A DNA stretch of 6,143 bases from an uncultured Porphyromonadaceae bacterium (GCA_947174735.1 CAMWKC010000139.1:1-6143), one strand, 5' to 3'. Counted from the first letter of the stretch, positions 1-6,143 are shown. Numbers and translations: made by a program. The notes: generated from the sequence alone by a model not told the origin.

Positions 1-1067
1 TGCTGACACTGTGGATGGGCATCATGAAGATTGGCGAACGGGGCGGCGTCATCGAATTTTTCGGGCGACTTATCAGTCCTTTTTTCTCGCGTCTGTTTCC
101 GGGTATTCCTAAGGGACATCCGGCAATGGGAGCTATCTTTATGAATATATCGGCCAATATGCTCGGTCTCGACAATGCAGCCACGCCGATGGGACTGCGT
201 GCTATGCAGGAAATGCAAACACTTAACCGACAGAAAGATACGGCCACCGACGCCATGATAATGTTCCTTGTGCTTAACAGTTCGGGGCTATGTTTAGTGC
301 CGATAAGCATTATGATGTATCGCGCACAGGGTGGGGCAGCCAATCCTACCGACGTGTTTATTCCGATACTTATAGCTACGGCCGTGGCTACGTTGGTAGG
401 ACTTGTGGCACTGTGTATAAAGCAACATATACGTATCGACAGGGTGCTGTGCTCGTGGCTTTTAGGTATAGCGGCAGCTGTAGCCGGAGTGGTATGGTTT
501 TTCTCGACACTACCGGCCGATAAAGTGGAATTGTACAGTACGTTCGGCGCCAATGTGCTGCTGTTCGGCGTTATAATGGCTTTTATATGTGCCGGAGTCA
601 GAAAGCGTATCAATGTCTATGACACCTTTATCGAAGGCGCCAAAGAGGGTTTCAAAACGGCTGTCATGATTATACCTTATCTCGTAGCGATACTTGTGGC
701 CATAGGTATGTTTCGTGCTTCAGGAGCATTAGACACACTGACACACTGGGTCGAGGCCGGTGTAGGCGCTATAGGTATCGACACACAGTGGGTCGGTGCG
801 CTGCCGACGATGCTTATGAAGCCGTTGAGCGGTTCAGGCTCGTGTGCCATGATGCTTGATGTGATGAAAGCCGAAGGAGCCGATGCTTTTGTAAGTCGTT
901 TGGCAGCATGTGTGCGTGGTTCCACGGACACAACATTCTACATATTAGCAGTCTATTTCGGTTCGGTAGGTGTGATGAAGACACGCTACGCCGCCGGATA
1001 TGCCCTGTTGGCTGACATATCCGGAGCAGTAGCGGCTGTAGTGACTGCATATTTCTTCTGGGGATAG
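1..1067 (+). CDS. Nucleoside-recognition (Gate) domain membrane protein, SpmA-SpmB fusion type, 5'-truncated
   Basis: The reading frame is open to the left edge. The first in-frame Met (base 15) is preceded by in-frame Leu-Thr-Leu-Trp and sits inside conserved sequence, so the true start lies outside the window and an N-terminal portion is missing. Counting from that Met, 350 residues remain. Residues 48-64 (core LGLDNAATPMG) and the following hydrophobic segments at about 112-135 and 146-164 resemble the first (SpmA-like) half. Residues 205-238 (FIEGAKEGFKTA, then a long hydrophobic segment), PLSGSGS at 270-276 and GSTDTTFYILAVYFGSVGV at 302-320 resemble the SpmB-like second Gate domain. In Bacillus the separate SpmA and SpmB proteins are needed for spore-core dehydration; fused versions also occur in bacteria that do not sporulate, where the role is unknown, possibly small-molecule transport. 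It acts in the inner membrane. The gene ends with TAG followed at once by in-frame TAA. Confidence 0.9.
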   Translation, partial: LTLWMGIMKIGERGGVIEFFGRLISPFFSRLFPGIPKGHPAMGAIFMNISANMLGLDNAATPMGLRAMQEMQTLNRQKDTATDAMIMFLVLNSSGLCLVPISIMMYRAQGGAANPTDVFIPILIATAVATLVGLVALCIKQHIRIDRVLCSWLLGIAAAVAGVVWFFSTLPADKVELYSTFGANVLLFGVIMAFICAGVRKRINVYDTFIEGAKEGFKTAVMIIPYLVAILVAIGMFRASGALDTLTHWVEAGVGAIGIDTQWVGALPTMLMKPLSGSGSCAMMLDVMKAEGADAFVSRLAACVRGSTDTTFYILAVYFGSVGVMKTRYAAGYALLADISGAVAAVVTAYFFWG

Positions 1068-1076
1068 TAAGATAGC

Positions 1077-2867
1077 TTATCTCACAAGCAACTGACGGCG
1101 CGGAGCGTGTACTACCGATGTATAGACTTCGAAAATAGCATTCAGCAGTGCATCGCAGGCAGCAAAACTGTCGAGTGCTACGGTAGTATGTGCTGCCAAA
1201 AGGTCGGTATATGCGTCGGTTACATATACGTTGCAGACCGTATCAACTATTTTAAGCAGTTCGACCGATGCTATCTGCGGTGTGCCTCCTGTCGAGAGCT
1301 GGGCATAACATTGCAGCACATGTTCGAGCATACGAGCCGTCTCAGGGTCCTGTTCGTTAGCACGCACGAAAGCAGTGAAGCTTGAACAGAGAGGGTGGGC
1401 ATATCGGCGCGGTGGCTGTGGCGTGCTTTCTTCCATACCGGTAACAGCACGGCGCAGAGTGTCGAGAAAATCGAATACAGATTCGTCGGAAATTATATCG
1501 CTGTAAGTAACGGGCTGGGTAAGATAGAGTCCGTCAAGCGATTTGACGCGGCTCAGAGCCACATAGAGCTGTCCCGGCGCAAAGATATGACTGCTGAGGT
1601 CAAGCACTACAGAATCGTAAGTTTGTCCCTGACTCTTATGTATAGTGAAAGCGTATGCCAGACGCAACGGATACTGTACGGTGCGCTGCAGCAGATAATC
1701 GCGTTTCAGACGGTGTTTGGCACGGTCGTAACGCATCAGAAAACGTTCGCTTACCATCTCGTTCGGATGAGTGGGAATACGTATTATGCTGCCGGTTCGC
1801 TCAAGAGTGATATACATAATTCCGTCTTCTTCATCGTAGCGTACTACAGTGCCGAAATCGCCGTTGACATAACCGGCACGCCGGTTTGAAGTGCATATCA
1901 TCACACGCGCGCCTACTTTGAGTTCGAGATGAGACTCCATAGACGCCGGCACTTCGATAGGGATTATCGGTTCGGTGGTGGGAAGGTCCGTGTGTGATAG
2001 ATTGACATAATTACTTCCTGTACCGTCGGGTCCGTCGCTGCGTCGTATTCTGTAAAGAGCATCGGCCACAAGAAGGTCGCCCGGCAGTTCTTCAAGACGC
2101 ATTGAATTGACCACACCGACTTGAGCGTTTGACGAAGCTATGATGATAGTATTCTCAGGTATATCGGTTGTGAAGCGACTGTTAAGACGTCCGATGAGGT
2201 CTATTTTCTCTTCAGGCGACAGCGGACGCCGGAAAGCATCGAGCAGTTCGACGTAGGCAAGGTCATTCTTCTGGCGGTATGATTTGGTCAGTTCGAAGAA
2301 GTGAAGATTGTGTATATTGGCCTGTATGACGTGACTGTGAAAGAAATGCACACCGCCGTATTCCTGCATCAGATAGGCCTCGGTAGCAGAATCACTCACA
2401 ACCGGCGGAAGCTGAAACAGGTCGCCCACAAGCACTATAGGCAGTCCGCCGAAGGGTTTGCTGTTGCGCTTGGCTTTCTGTAGTATACGGTGCATCATTT
2501 CGAGAGCATCGGCGCGTACCATCGATACTTCGTCGATTACTATCATTCGCACCCGCCACAGGCGCTGTGTGAAACGTTCGGGCAGAGGTCGTTCATCAAG
2601 ATTGTCGGGTTGCTGGGCCCCCTCCTTTATATCATCGAGGGCACCGTAGAAGAAGGAATGAAAGGTAGTACCTTCTTCGTATAGAGAAGCGGCAAGATTG
2701 GTAGGGGCAAGCACGCGGCATCCCTCAACCGACTTTTCAATCTGACGTATGAGATAGGTTTTGCCGCAGCCTGCTTTGCCGTGTACGAAGGTTATGCCCT
2801 GCGGCCGGCTGCGTAGATGGCGCAACACATCTTCCTGAGTGGCGCCTTTAGGTTCGATGTATTCCAT
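1077..2867 (-). CDS. PIF1/RecD-like superfamily 1 DNA helicase
   Basis: This is a 596-residue ATP-dependent DNA helicase, expected to be cytoplasmic and 5'-to-3' like other PIF1/RecD-type enzymes. Numbered from the ATG at 2867, the motifs run in order: Walker A GKAGCGKT (30-37), motif Ia APTNLAA (54-60), TTFHSFF (67-73), Walker B IDEVSM (111-116), motif III GDLFQLPP (148-155), SYRQ (196-199), a KVGARVM and YVNGDFGTV segment (about 317-341), motif V HKSQGQT (410-416) and motif VI YVALSR (435-440). All catalytic motifs appear intact. Residues from about 478 onward form a C-terminal extension I do not recognise. An in-frame TTG at 2888 would add seven residues (MCIFALI); the ATG is preferred because MEYIEP begins the sequence just ahead of the ATPase fold. 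It converges with the upstream-lying membrane protein gene and diverges from the terminase-like gene. Likely roles are replication or recombination processing; the specific one is not visible. Confidence 0.93.
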   Translation of the reverse strand: MEYIEPKGATQEDVLRHLRSRPQGITFVHGKAGCGKTYLIRQIEKSVEGCRVLAPTNLAASLYEEGTTFHSFFYGALDDIKEGAQQPDNLDERPLPERFTQRLWRVRMIVIDEVSMVRADALEMMHRILQKAKRNSKPFGGLPIVLVGDLFQLPPVVSDSATEAYLMQEYGGVHFFHSHVIQANIHNLHFFELTKSYRQKNDLAYVELLDAFRRPLSPEEKIDLIGRLNSRFTTDIPENTIIIASSNAQVGVVNSMRLEELPGDLLVADALYRIRRSDGPDGTGSNYVNLSHTDLPTTEPIIPIEVPASMESHLELKVGARVMICTSNRRAGYVNGDFGTVVRYDEEDGIMYITLERTGSIIRIPTHPNEMVSERFLMRYDRAKHRLKRDYLLQRTVQYPLRLAYAFTIHKSQGQTYDSVVLDLSSHIFAPGQLYVALSRVKSLDGLYLTQPVTYSDIISDESVFDFLDTLRRAVTGMEESTPQPPRRYAHPLCSSFTAFVRANEQDPETARMLEHVLQCYAQLSTGGTPQIASVELLKIVDTVCNVYVTDAYTDLLAAHTTVALDSFAACDALLNAIFEVYTSVVHAPRRQLLVR

Positions 2868-2990
2868 GATAAGTGCAAAAATACACAAATTTCGTCAATC
2901 ATGTATATATCCTGCGAGGGTTTATGAGTTCATAGCATGAAGCAGATGTGGCAAGAGGCTATATTGGTGTTCTGATATAGCGATAATACT
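2868..2990. promoter_or_regulatory. Divergent intergenic region between helicase and terminase-like genes
   Basis: These 123 bases separate two divergent start codons and so should contain a promoter for each gene, unless one is silent. I see no convincing pair of Bacteroidales promoter boxes (TTTG, about 19-21 bases, then TAnnTTTG) in either direction. On the minus strand an exact TATTTTTG lies at 2876-2883 but has no upstream TTTG at the right spacing and is almost on the helicase ATG. On the plus strand only a degraded TATATTGG (2960-2967) is seen. No Shine-Dalgarno sequence is evident before either gene, which is usual in this phylum. The region contains a 7-base inverted repeat close to the terminase start and a 5-base one at 2929-2941. 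Confidence 0.5.
2958..2981. repeat. Inverted repeat just upstream of the terminase-like start
   Basis: GCTATAT (2958-2964) and ATATAGC (2975-2981) are perfect 7-base inverted arms around a 10-base spacer, ending nine bases before the ATG at 2991. In RNA this would put a hairpin over the ribosome-binding region; in DNA it could be an operator. With arms this short, chance occurrence cannot be excluded. Confidence 0.4.
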
Positions 2991-5147
2991 ATGAATACAT
3001 CATATTCTGATAAAACGGAATCGCAGGTTACCGATATACCCGCTGCGGATATAGAAGCATTATTAGCCGAAAACCAACTCCGGCTCAAAGCCGAAGCTGT
3101 TACGTTTGACCCGCTTACCGGTATCGGCGCACCCGGAGAACGTTTTGACTGGACTCTCAGACAGGAACTATCCGACTTGCCGGTAACATGCCGTCTGCCA
3201 GTGTCTATGCGTTCTGATACTGAATGGGGTTGTCTGTTTGCATATCCCGATGTAGCCACCTATAACGCGACGGCTGAAAATGATAACAAGCGCATTTGCA
3301 GTGCCGATGATTTCAATCGGCTGCGTCTGCGTCACGATTTTGCTTACTGGGCAGGCACTGTAGCCATGATAAAGCCTAAAGGAGGCGGTGCTGACATTCC
3401 GTTCAAACTCAACCGTCCGCAGCGGCTTTTAGTGGAGCGTCTCGAAGCTATGCGTACTGCAGAACAACCCATACGTCTGCTTTTACTGAAAGCACGCCAA
3501 TGGGGAGGAAGCACCTGTATTCAGCTGTACATGGCATGGCTTCAGCTTACGCAGGCCGTAGGACTAAATTCACTTATCATAGCCCACCAGTCGGCAGCTA
3601 CTGACGAAATACGTGATATGTTTGACCGCATGATAGAGGCGTATCCCGGCGAGCTTCTGGAGTCGGGACAAGAAAAGACAGTCTGTAAGGGTAGTACAAA
3701 GCGTTCGGCACGTGTACCGCGTCGTCTTACAGCCGTAGGACGTTCGCGTTCGGCGGTGCGTCTTGAGGCACGCGACTGCAAGATAAAGGTAGGTACGGCC
3801 GAACGGCCCGATTCCTGTCGCGGAGGCGACTACAATCTTGTGCATCTGTCGGAAGTGGGTATATGGAAGAAAACACTCGGCAAGAAGCCGGAGGATATAG
3901 TGCGTTCAGCCTGTTCGGGTGTGTTGTTCAGACCGCTGACGATGATTGTACTCGAATCTACAGCTAACGGCACCGGCAATTTCTTTCATCGCGAATATCT
4001 TGCAGCAGCCTCAGGCCGCAGCCAGTTTGAGGCTCTGTTTGTGAGCTGGTATCAGATAGAACAGTATGCCCTGCCGCTTACTGAAGCGGAAGAACGCGCA
4101 TTGGCAGAAAAGCTGCTCGAATTGCGTAGTCAGGATTATGCGCCTGACAGCCGCACTCAGCCCGGGCGTTATCTGTGGTGGCTGTGGCAGCGCGGAGCCA
4201 CTTTGCAGGCTATAAGCTGGTATATAACCGAGCGTAGCAAATATAGCGACCATGCTCAGATGGCTGCCGAATATCCTACCGATGACGTGGAAGCCTTCGT
4301 TCATTCCGGTGCACGTGTCTTTGACCGCTATAAAGTTGAGGCCATGCGTACTGACTGCCGGGTGCCGTTGGCGGTAGGTGAGGTTGACGGCGCGGCATCG
4401 TGGGGTGCTAAAGCCCTTGATGATATACATTTCACCGCTACTCCCACAGGAGCGCTTCACGTATGGGTTATGCCGGAATACAACGGAGTCAGACACCGTT
4501 ATTTAGTCGTAGTGGATATAGGCGGTCGTTCAGCTAAAGCAGACTGGAGTGTGATAGCTGTATTTGACCGTCTTCCGCTTGCTGAAGGACACGGGCCGGA
4601 GATTGTGGCACAGTGGCGCGGACATTGCGATATTGACCTGTTAGCGTGGAAATCGGCTCAGATAGCTCTGTGGTATGACGAGGCGCTGTTAGTGATAGAA
4701 AGCAACACCCTTGAGACACACGATTCGGAACGTTGGGTAGAGGGAGACCAGTCGGGATTTATACTTAATCAGATACGCAGTTGTTACGCCAATCTGTATG
4801 CGCGTTCGGGACGTCCGGAGGATATACGCGAAGGAGCACCGGTGCGCTATGGTTTTCACACCAACGTCAATACGAAGCCGATGATTATTTCGGGTCTTGT
4901 CCGTGCCATACGTGAGCGTCTGTATGTGGAACGTTGTGAAGCCTGTCTTGACGAATATCTTACATACGAACGCCGGCCTAACGGTAGTTACGGAGCCCTA
5001 CCTTCAACGCATGACGATATGCTTATGACACGTGCTATCGGACTCCATATAAGCCGTCACGAGATGCCCATACCCGAAATGCCTGTCACTCCTGTACGGC
5101 GGCGTAACGACGGACATAATCATGTCACGGCTGCTTTTTTCGGATAG
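2991..5147 (+). CDS. Large-terminase-like ATPase-nuclease, without phage neighbours
   Basis: The 718-residue protein has the two-domain layout of phage large terminases, the motor that pumps DNA into capsids and cuts it. The N-terminal part has the usual lead-in FKLNRPQRLL (138-147). The ATPase shows a variant Walker A, KARQWGGST (167-175), LIIAHQ (195-200), Walker B with the likely catalytic Glu288 in LVHLSEVG (283-290), and the coupling-type motif LESTANGTGNFF (321-332). The typical linker EYPTDDVEAFVHSG (427-440) follows. The RNase H-like nuclease shows VVVDIGG (506-512, Asp509), IESN (569-572, Glu570) and THDDML (673-678, Asp675/676). Length is at the upper end for the family; an Arg-rich stretch at about 233-262 adds to it. 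No frameshift is seen. No small terminase, portal or capsid gene is adjacent, so its role may not be virion packaging. It ends with TAG directly followed by in-frame TGA. The family call is strong; the cellular role is unknown. Confidence 0.88.
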   Translation: MNTSYSDKTESQVTDIPAADIEALLAENQLRLKAEAVTFDPLTGIGAPGERFDWTLRQELSDLPVTCRLPVSMRSDTEWGCLFAYPDVATYNATAENDNKRICSADDFNRLRLRHDFAYWAGTVAMIKPKGGGADIPFKLNRPQRLLVERLEAMRTAEQPIRLLLLKARQWGGSTCIQLYMAWLQLTQAVGLNSLIIAHQSAATDEIRDMFDRMIEAYPGELLESGQEKTVCKGSTKRSARVPRRLTAVGRSRSAVRLEARDCKIKVGTAERPDSCRGGDYNLVHLSEVGIWKKTLGKKPEDIVRSACSGVLFRPLTMIVLESTANGTGNFFHREYLAAASGRSQFEALFVSWYQIEQYALPLTEAEERALAEKLLELRSQDYAPDSRTQPGRYLWWLWQRGATLQAISWYITERSKYSDHAQMAAEYPTDDVEAFVHSGARVFDRYKVEAMRTDCRVPLAVGEVDGAASWGAKALDDIHFTATPTGALHVWVMPEYNGVRHRYLVVVDIGGRSAKADWSVIAVFDRLPLAEGHGPEIVAQWRGHCDIDLLAWKSAQIALWYDEALLVIESNTLETHDSERWVEGDQSGFILNQIRSCYANLYARSGRPEDIREGAPVRYGFHTNVNTKPMIISGLVRAIRERLYVERCEACLDEYLTYERRPNGSYGALPSTHDDMLMTRAIGLHISRHEMPIPEMPVTPVRRRNDGHNHVTAAFFG

Positions 5148-5154
5148 TGACGGG

Positions 5155-5811
5155 TCAGAAATATTTTGTCAGAGCGATGCAGACACGGTTTTCACGGCAT
5201 TTCCAATGTTCTTTCAGTACATTAGTCAGTCCGAAATCTCCTTCTACTCCTACAGCCCAGGTACCGATAGGGAATGATACGCCTACTTTCCAGCCCATCT
5301 CGAAACGACGCTGACCGCCGACACCGAATAGTGACCAGTCTGTATCCTTGTCGAGAAGATTGTCGTTATCTATACGGTTGTCACCTGCAAAGGCATAGCT
5401 GAACTGCGGACCGGTATAGACAGACATACCGAAGGTGTCGGAAAAATCGAAAGTATAGCCGGTAACTATGGGTACACGCACACCGACCTTATACAGTGAT
5501 TTAAGGACTTTGGGCGAATATCCTGTATTATCTGCTATAAGAATATCGTCATAATCGTAGTTGTCGTAGAAAAGTGAGACACCCGGTTCAAAATAGAAAT
5601 TATTACCTAACCATACGTTGCATATCGCTCCGAGCGACACACCGAAACCGGGCTTATACATCTTCACTTTTAAATCGGTTTCGTTACTTTTCCACTTTGT
5701 CGGCAGGTTGACGTCAAGTGTGGCACGTACACCCCACATAACATCTGATTCTGCATGAAGTGTGAGAGACGAGAGCGCGAGAGCAGCAGCGATAAAGACT
5801 GACGGTTTCAT
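5155..5811 (-). CDS. Outer-membrane beta-barrel protein with signal peptide
   Basis: This 218-residue protein begins with a classical signal peptide: Lys2, a hydrophobic core (FIAAALALSSLTL) and a likely cleavage after LHA at residue 20. The mature part is made of alternating aromatic and hydrophobic strands with Gly- and Asp-rich turns, for example VSLGAICNVWLG (58-69), FYFEPGVSLFYDNY (72-85), GMSVYTGPQFSYAF (128-141) and MGWKVGVSFPIGTWAVGVE (172-190). It ends in Tyr-Phe; a terminal Phe is the usual recognition signal for outer-membrane insertion. The pattern fits the small beta-barrel (OMP_b-brl/PorT-like) families common in Bacteroidales, whose ligands are mostly unknown. The ATG at 5811 is supported by the signal peptide directly following it. 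Its stop is 7 bases from the convergent terminase-like stop. The upstream region carries a nested inverted repeat within the likely leader. I cannot name a specific function. Confidence 0.85.
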   Translation of the reverse strand: MKPSVFIAAALALSSLTLHAESDVMWGVRATLDVNLPTKWKSNETDLKVKMYKPGFGVSLGAICNVWLGNNFYFEPGVSLFYDNYDYDDILIADNTGYSPKVLKSLYKVGVRVPIVTGYTFDFSDTFGMSVYTGPQFSYAFAGDNRIDNDNLLDKDTDWSLFGVGGQRRFEMGWKVGVSFPIGTWAVGVEGDFGLTNVLKEHWKCRENRVCIALTKYF

Positions 5812-5826
5812 GATGTGACTTGGTTA

Positions 5827-5894
5827 AGAGTGAAACGTAACGGCTACCGCCTCTGTATAGTCGGTGGCCGTATCACAATAACGCCTTTCACACT
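5827..5894 (-). promoter_or_regulatory. Nested inverted repeat in the likely 5' leader of the outer-membrane gene
   Basis: The outer arms AGAGTGAAA (5827-5835) and TTTCACACT (5886-5894) pair at eight of nine positions. Inside them CGGCTACC (5841-5848) and GGTGGCCG (5863-5870) pair at all eight positions as plus-strand RNA (one G-U) and at seven of eight as minus-strand RNA. The structure ends 15 bases upstream of the start codon at 5811. It could be a leader hairpin or a protein-binding site. There is no following T-run in either direction, so it is not a standard terminator. Function is inferred only. Confidence 0.35.
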
Positions 5895-5904
5895 GCTATT
5901 ATTT

Positions 5905-5925
5905 TATTCTGTCCGTTGCAGAATA
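5905..5925. repeat. Short perfect hairpin
   Basis: TATTCTG (5905-5911) and CAGAATA (5919-5925) form a perfect 7-base stem around a 7-base loop. No T-run follows on either strand, so a terminator is unlikely. Arms this short can arise by chance. Confidence 0.3.
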
Positions 5926-6042
5926 TAACTCCCAATTGTATTGTCTGGCGAATGTTTCCATACGTCGACGTTTCCCGAGAACTCCGAACAGTACATGAAT
6001 AGTATTTTTAAAGTTAGATTTTGGTTACAACAGAAATTTGAA

Positions 6043-6093
6043 TAATATTCTTCGGCGTAAAACTCAGATAACGATTATAAATTTATAATTTTG
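6043..6093 (+). promoter_or_regulatory. Possible rightward promoter elements near the window edge
   Basis: Two candidates resemble the Bacteroidales promoter consensus. TTTG at 6020-6023 is followed after 19 bases by TAATATTC (6043-6050), which matches four of six defined positions of TAnnTTTG. Separately, TAATTTTG at 6086-6093 matches all six positions but lacks TTTG at the expected upstream distance. Either would drive a gene starting near or beyond the right edge, such as one opening at the ATG at 6128. The AT-rich background makes chance matches likely. Confidence 0.25.
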
Positions 6094-6120
6094 CTGTTTT
6101 AAAATATTATTTTATCTGAG
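6063..6120. repeat. Nine-base inverted repeat enclosing further palindromes
   Basis: CTCAGATAA (6063-6071) and TTATCTGAG (6112-6120) are perfect inverted arms 40 bases apart. Between them lie a perfect 16-base palindrome, ATTATAAATTTATAAT (6074-6089), and the arms TAAAATA/TATTTTA (6100-6106 and 6108-6114), the last overlapping the right outer arm. The exact promoter-like box TAATTTTG (6086-6093) lies inside. This may be an operator cluster or a structured leader. On the minus strand the left arm is followed by TTTT, so a weak leftward terminator is also possible. Confidence 0.4.
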
Positions 6121-6143
6121 CAAAAACATGTTACATTTTTTCT

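Larger units (their letters stand above)
5812..6143. other. Intergenic region with inverted repeats, no convincing gene
   Basis: These 332 bases hold no tRNA, CRISPR array or credible coding sequence that I can see. The left part (to about 5990) has mixed composition; it contains nested stem arms at 5827-5894, a 7-base hairpin at 5905-5925, and a 10-base palindrome ACGTCGACGT at 5962-5971 overlapped by a GTTTCC direct repeat (5954 and 5970). The right part (about 6000-6143) is strongly AT-rich, unlike the genes to the left, and holds larger inverted repeats and promoter-like boxes pointing rightward. An ATG at 6128 (Met-Leu-His-Phe-Phe, then the edge) could open a further gene but too little is visible to call it. 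Confidence 0.6.

Noticed and set aside
677..1050. Minus-strand open frames opposite the Spm-like gene
   Set aside because: They overlap the conserved second Gate domain on the other strand and encode low-complexity, unrecognisable peptides.
1070..1082. AGATA-GCT-TATCT hairpin at the first convergent junction
   Set aside because: The stem is only five mostly A-T pairs with no T-run, too weak to call a terminator.
1395..1889. Plus-strand open frame of 164 codons
   Set aside because: It lies wholly antisense to the helicase, over its conserved motifs V and VI, and its translation shows no recognisable domain.
2876..2883. TATTTTTG as a helicase promoter box on the minus strand
   Set aside because: It matches the -7 consensus but has no TTTG at 19-21 bases upstream and would give an almost leaderless message; in AT-rich sequence this is likely chance.
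2868..2888. TTG start for the helicase seven codons upstream of the ATG
   Set aside because: ATG at 2867 is a stronger start codon and the extra residues (MCIFALI) add nothing recognisable.
4011..4496. Minus-strand open frame of 161 codons
   Set aside because: It is antisense to the linker and central part of the terminase-like gene, whose protein motifs explain the region; no domain or start signal supports it.
5113..5140. GACAT/ATGTC hairpin followed by six T residues at the end of the terminase-like gene
   Set aside because: The stem is only five pairs, the T-run is separated from it by several bases, and all of it lies inside the coding sequence.
2991..5811. A prophage containing the terminase-like gene
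   Set aside because: No other phage gene or attachment-site repeat is visible on either side within the window, though one further away cannot be excluded.
5995..6045. Small plus-strand open frame of 16 codons
   Set aside because: It is very short, lies in AT-rich intergenic sequence, and lacks a recognisable ribosome-binding or promoter context.
6063..6120. Confident call of an invertible promoter
   Set aside because: Arms of nine bases and a 40-base interior are shorter than typical Bacteroidales invertible promoters, and no recombinase gene is in view.

Overview
The window looks like a piece of Bacteroidales chromosome, possibly from a Muribaculaceae-like gut lineage. The reasons are a fused SpmA/SpmB-type membrane protein, a stand-alone PIF1-like helicase of the type common in this order, a small outer-membrane beta-barrel protein ending in Phe, roughly balanced GC in the genes with an AT-rich intergenic stretch, frequent ATA codons, and no clear Shine-Dalgarno sequences. 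The family-level placement is inference from general appearance, not from a marker gene.

Four protein genes fill almost all of bases 1-5811. From left to right they are: a 5'-truncated nucleoside-recognition (Gate-domain, SpmA-SpmB fusion) membrane protein (+, 1-1067); a PIF1/RecD-type superfamily 1 helicase (-, 1077-2867); a full-length large-terminase-like ATPase-nuclease of 718 residues (+, 2991-5147); and a secreted outer-membrane beta-barrel protein (-, 5155-5811). The first two genes converge with a 9-base gap and the last two with a 7-base gap. The helicase and terminase genes diverge from a 123-base region that must hold both starts. Bases 5812-6143 hold no convincing gene. They contain several inverted repeats and become strongly AT-rich towards the right edge, which looks like the control region of the outer-membrane gene and perhaps of a gene beginning at or beyond the edge.

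The most interesting element is the terminase-like gene. It has every recognisable part of a phage packaging motor (ATPase plus RNase H-fold nuclease), yet no small terminase, portal, protease, capsid, integrase or tail gene lies beside it. Its neighbours are ordinary cellular genes. It may be a domesticated or orphan terminase, possibly linked in function to the divergent helicase; that link is inferred from position only. The other two genes show no obvious functional connection to it.
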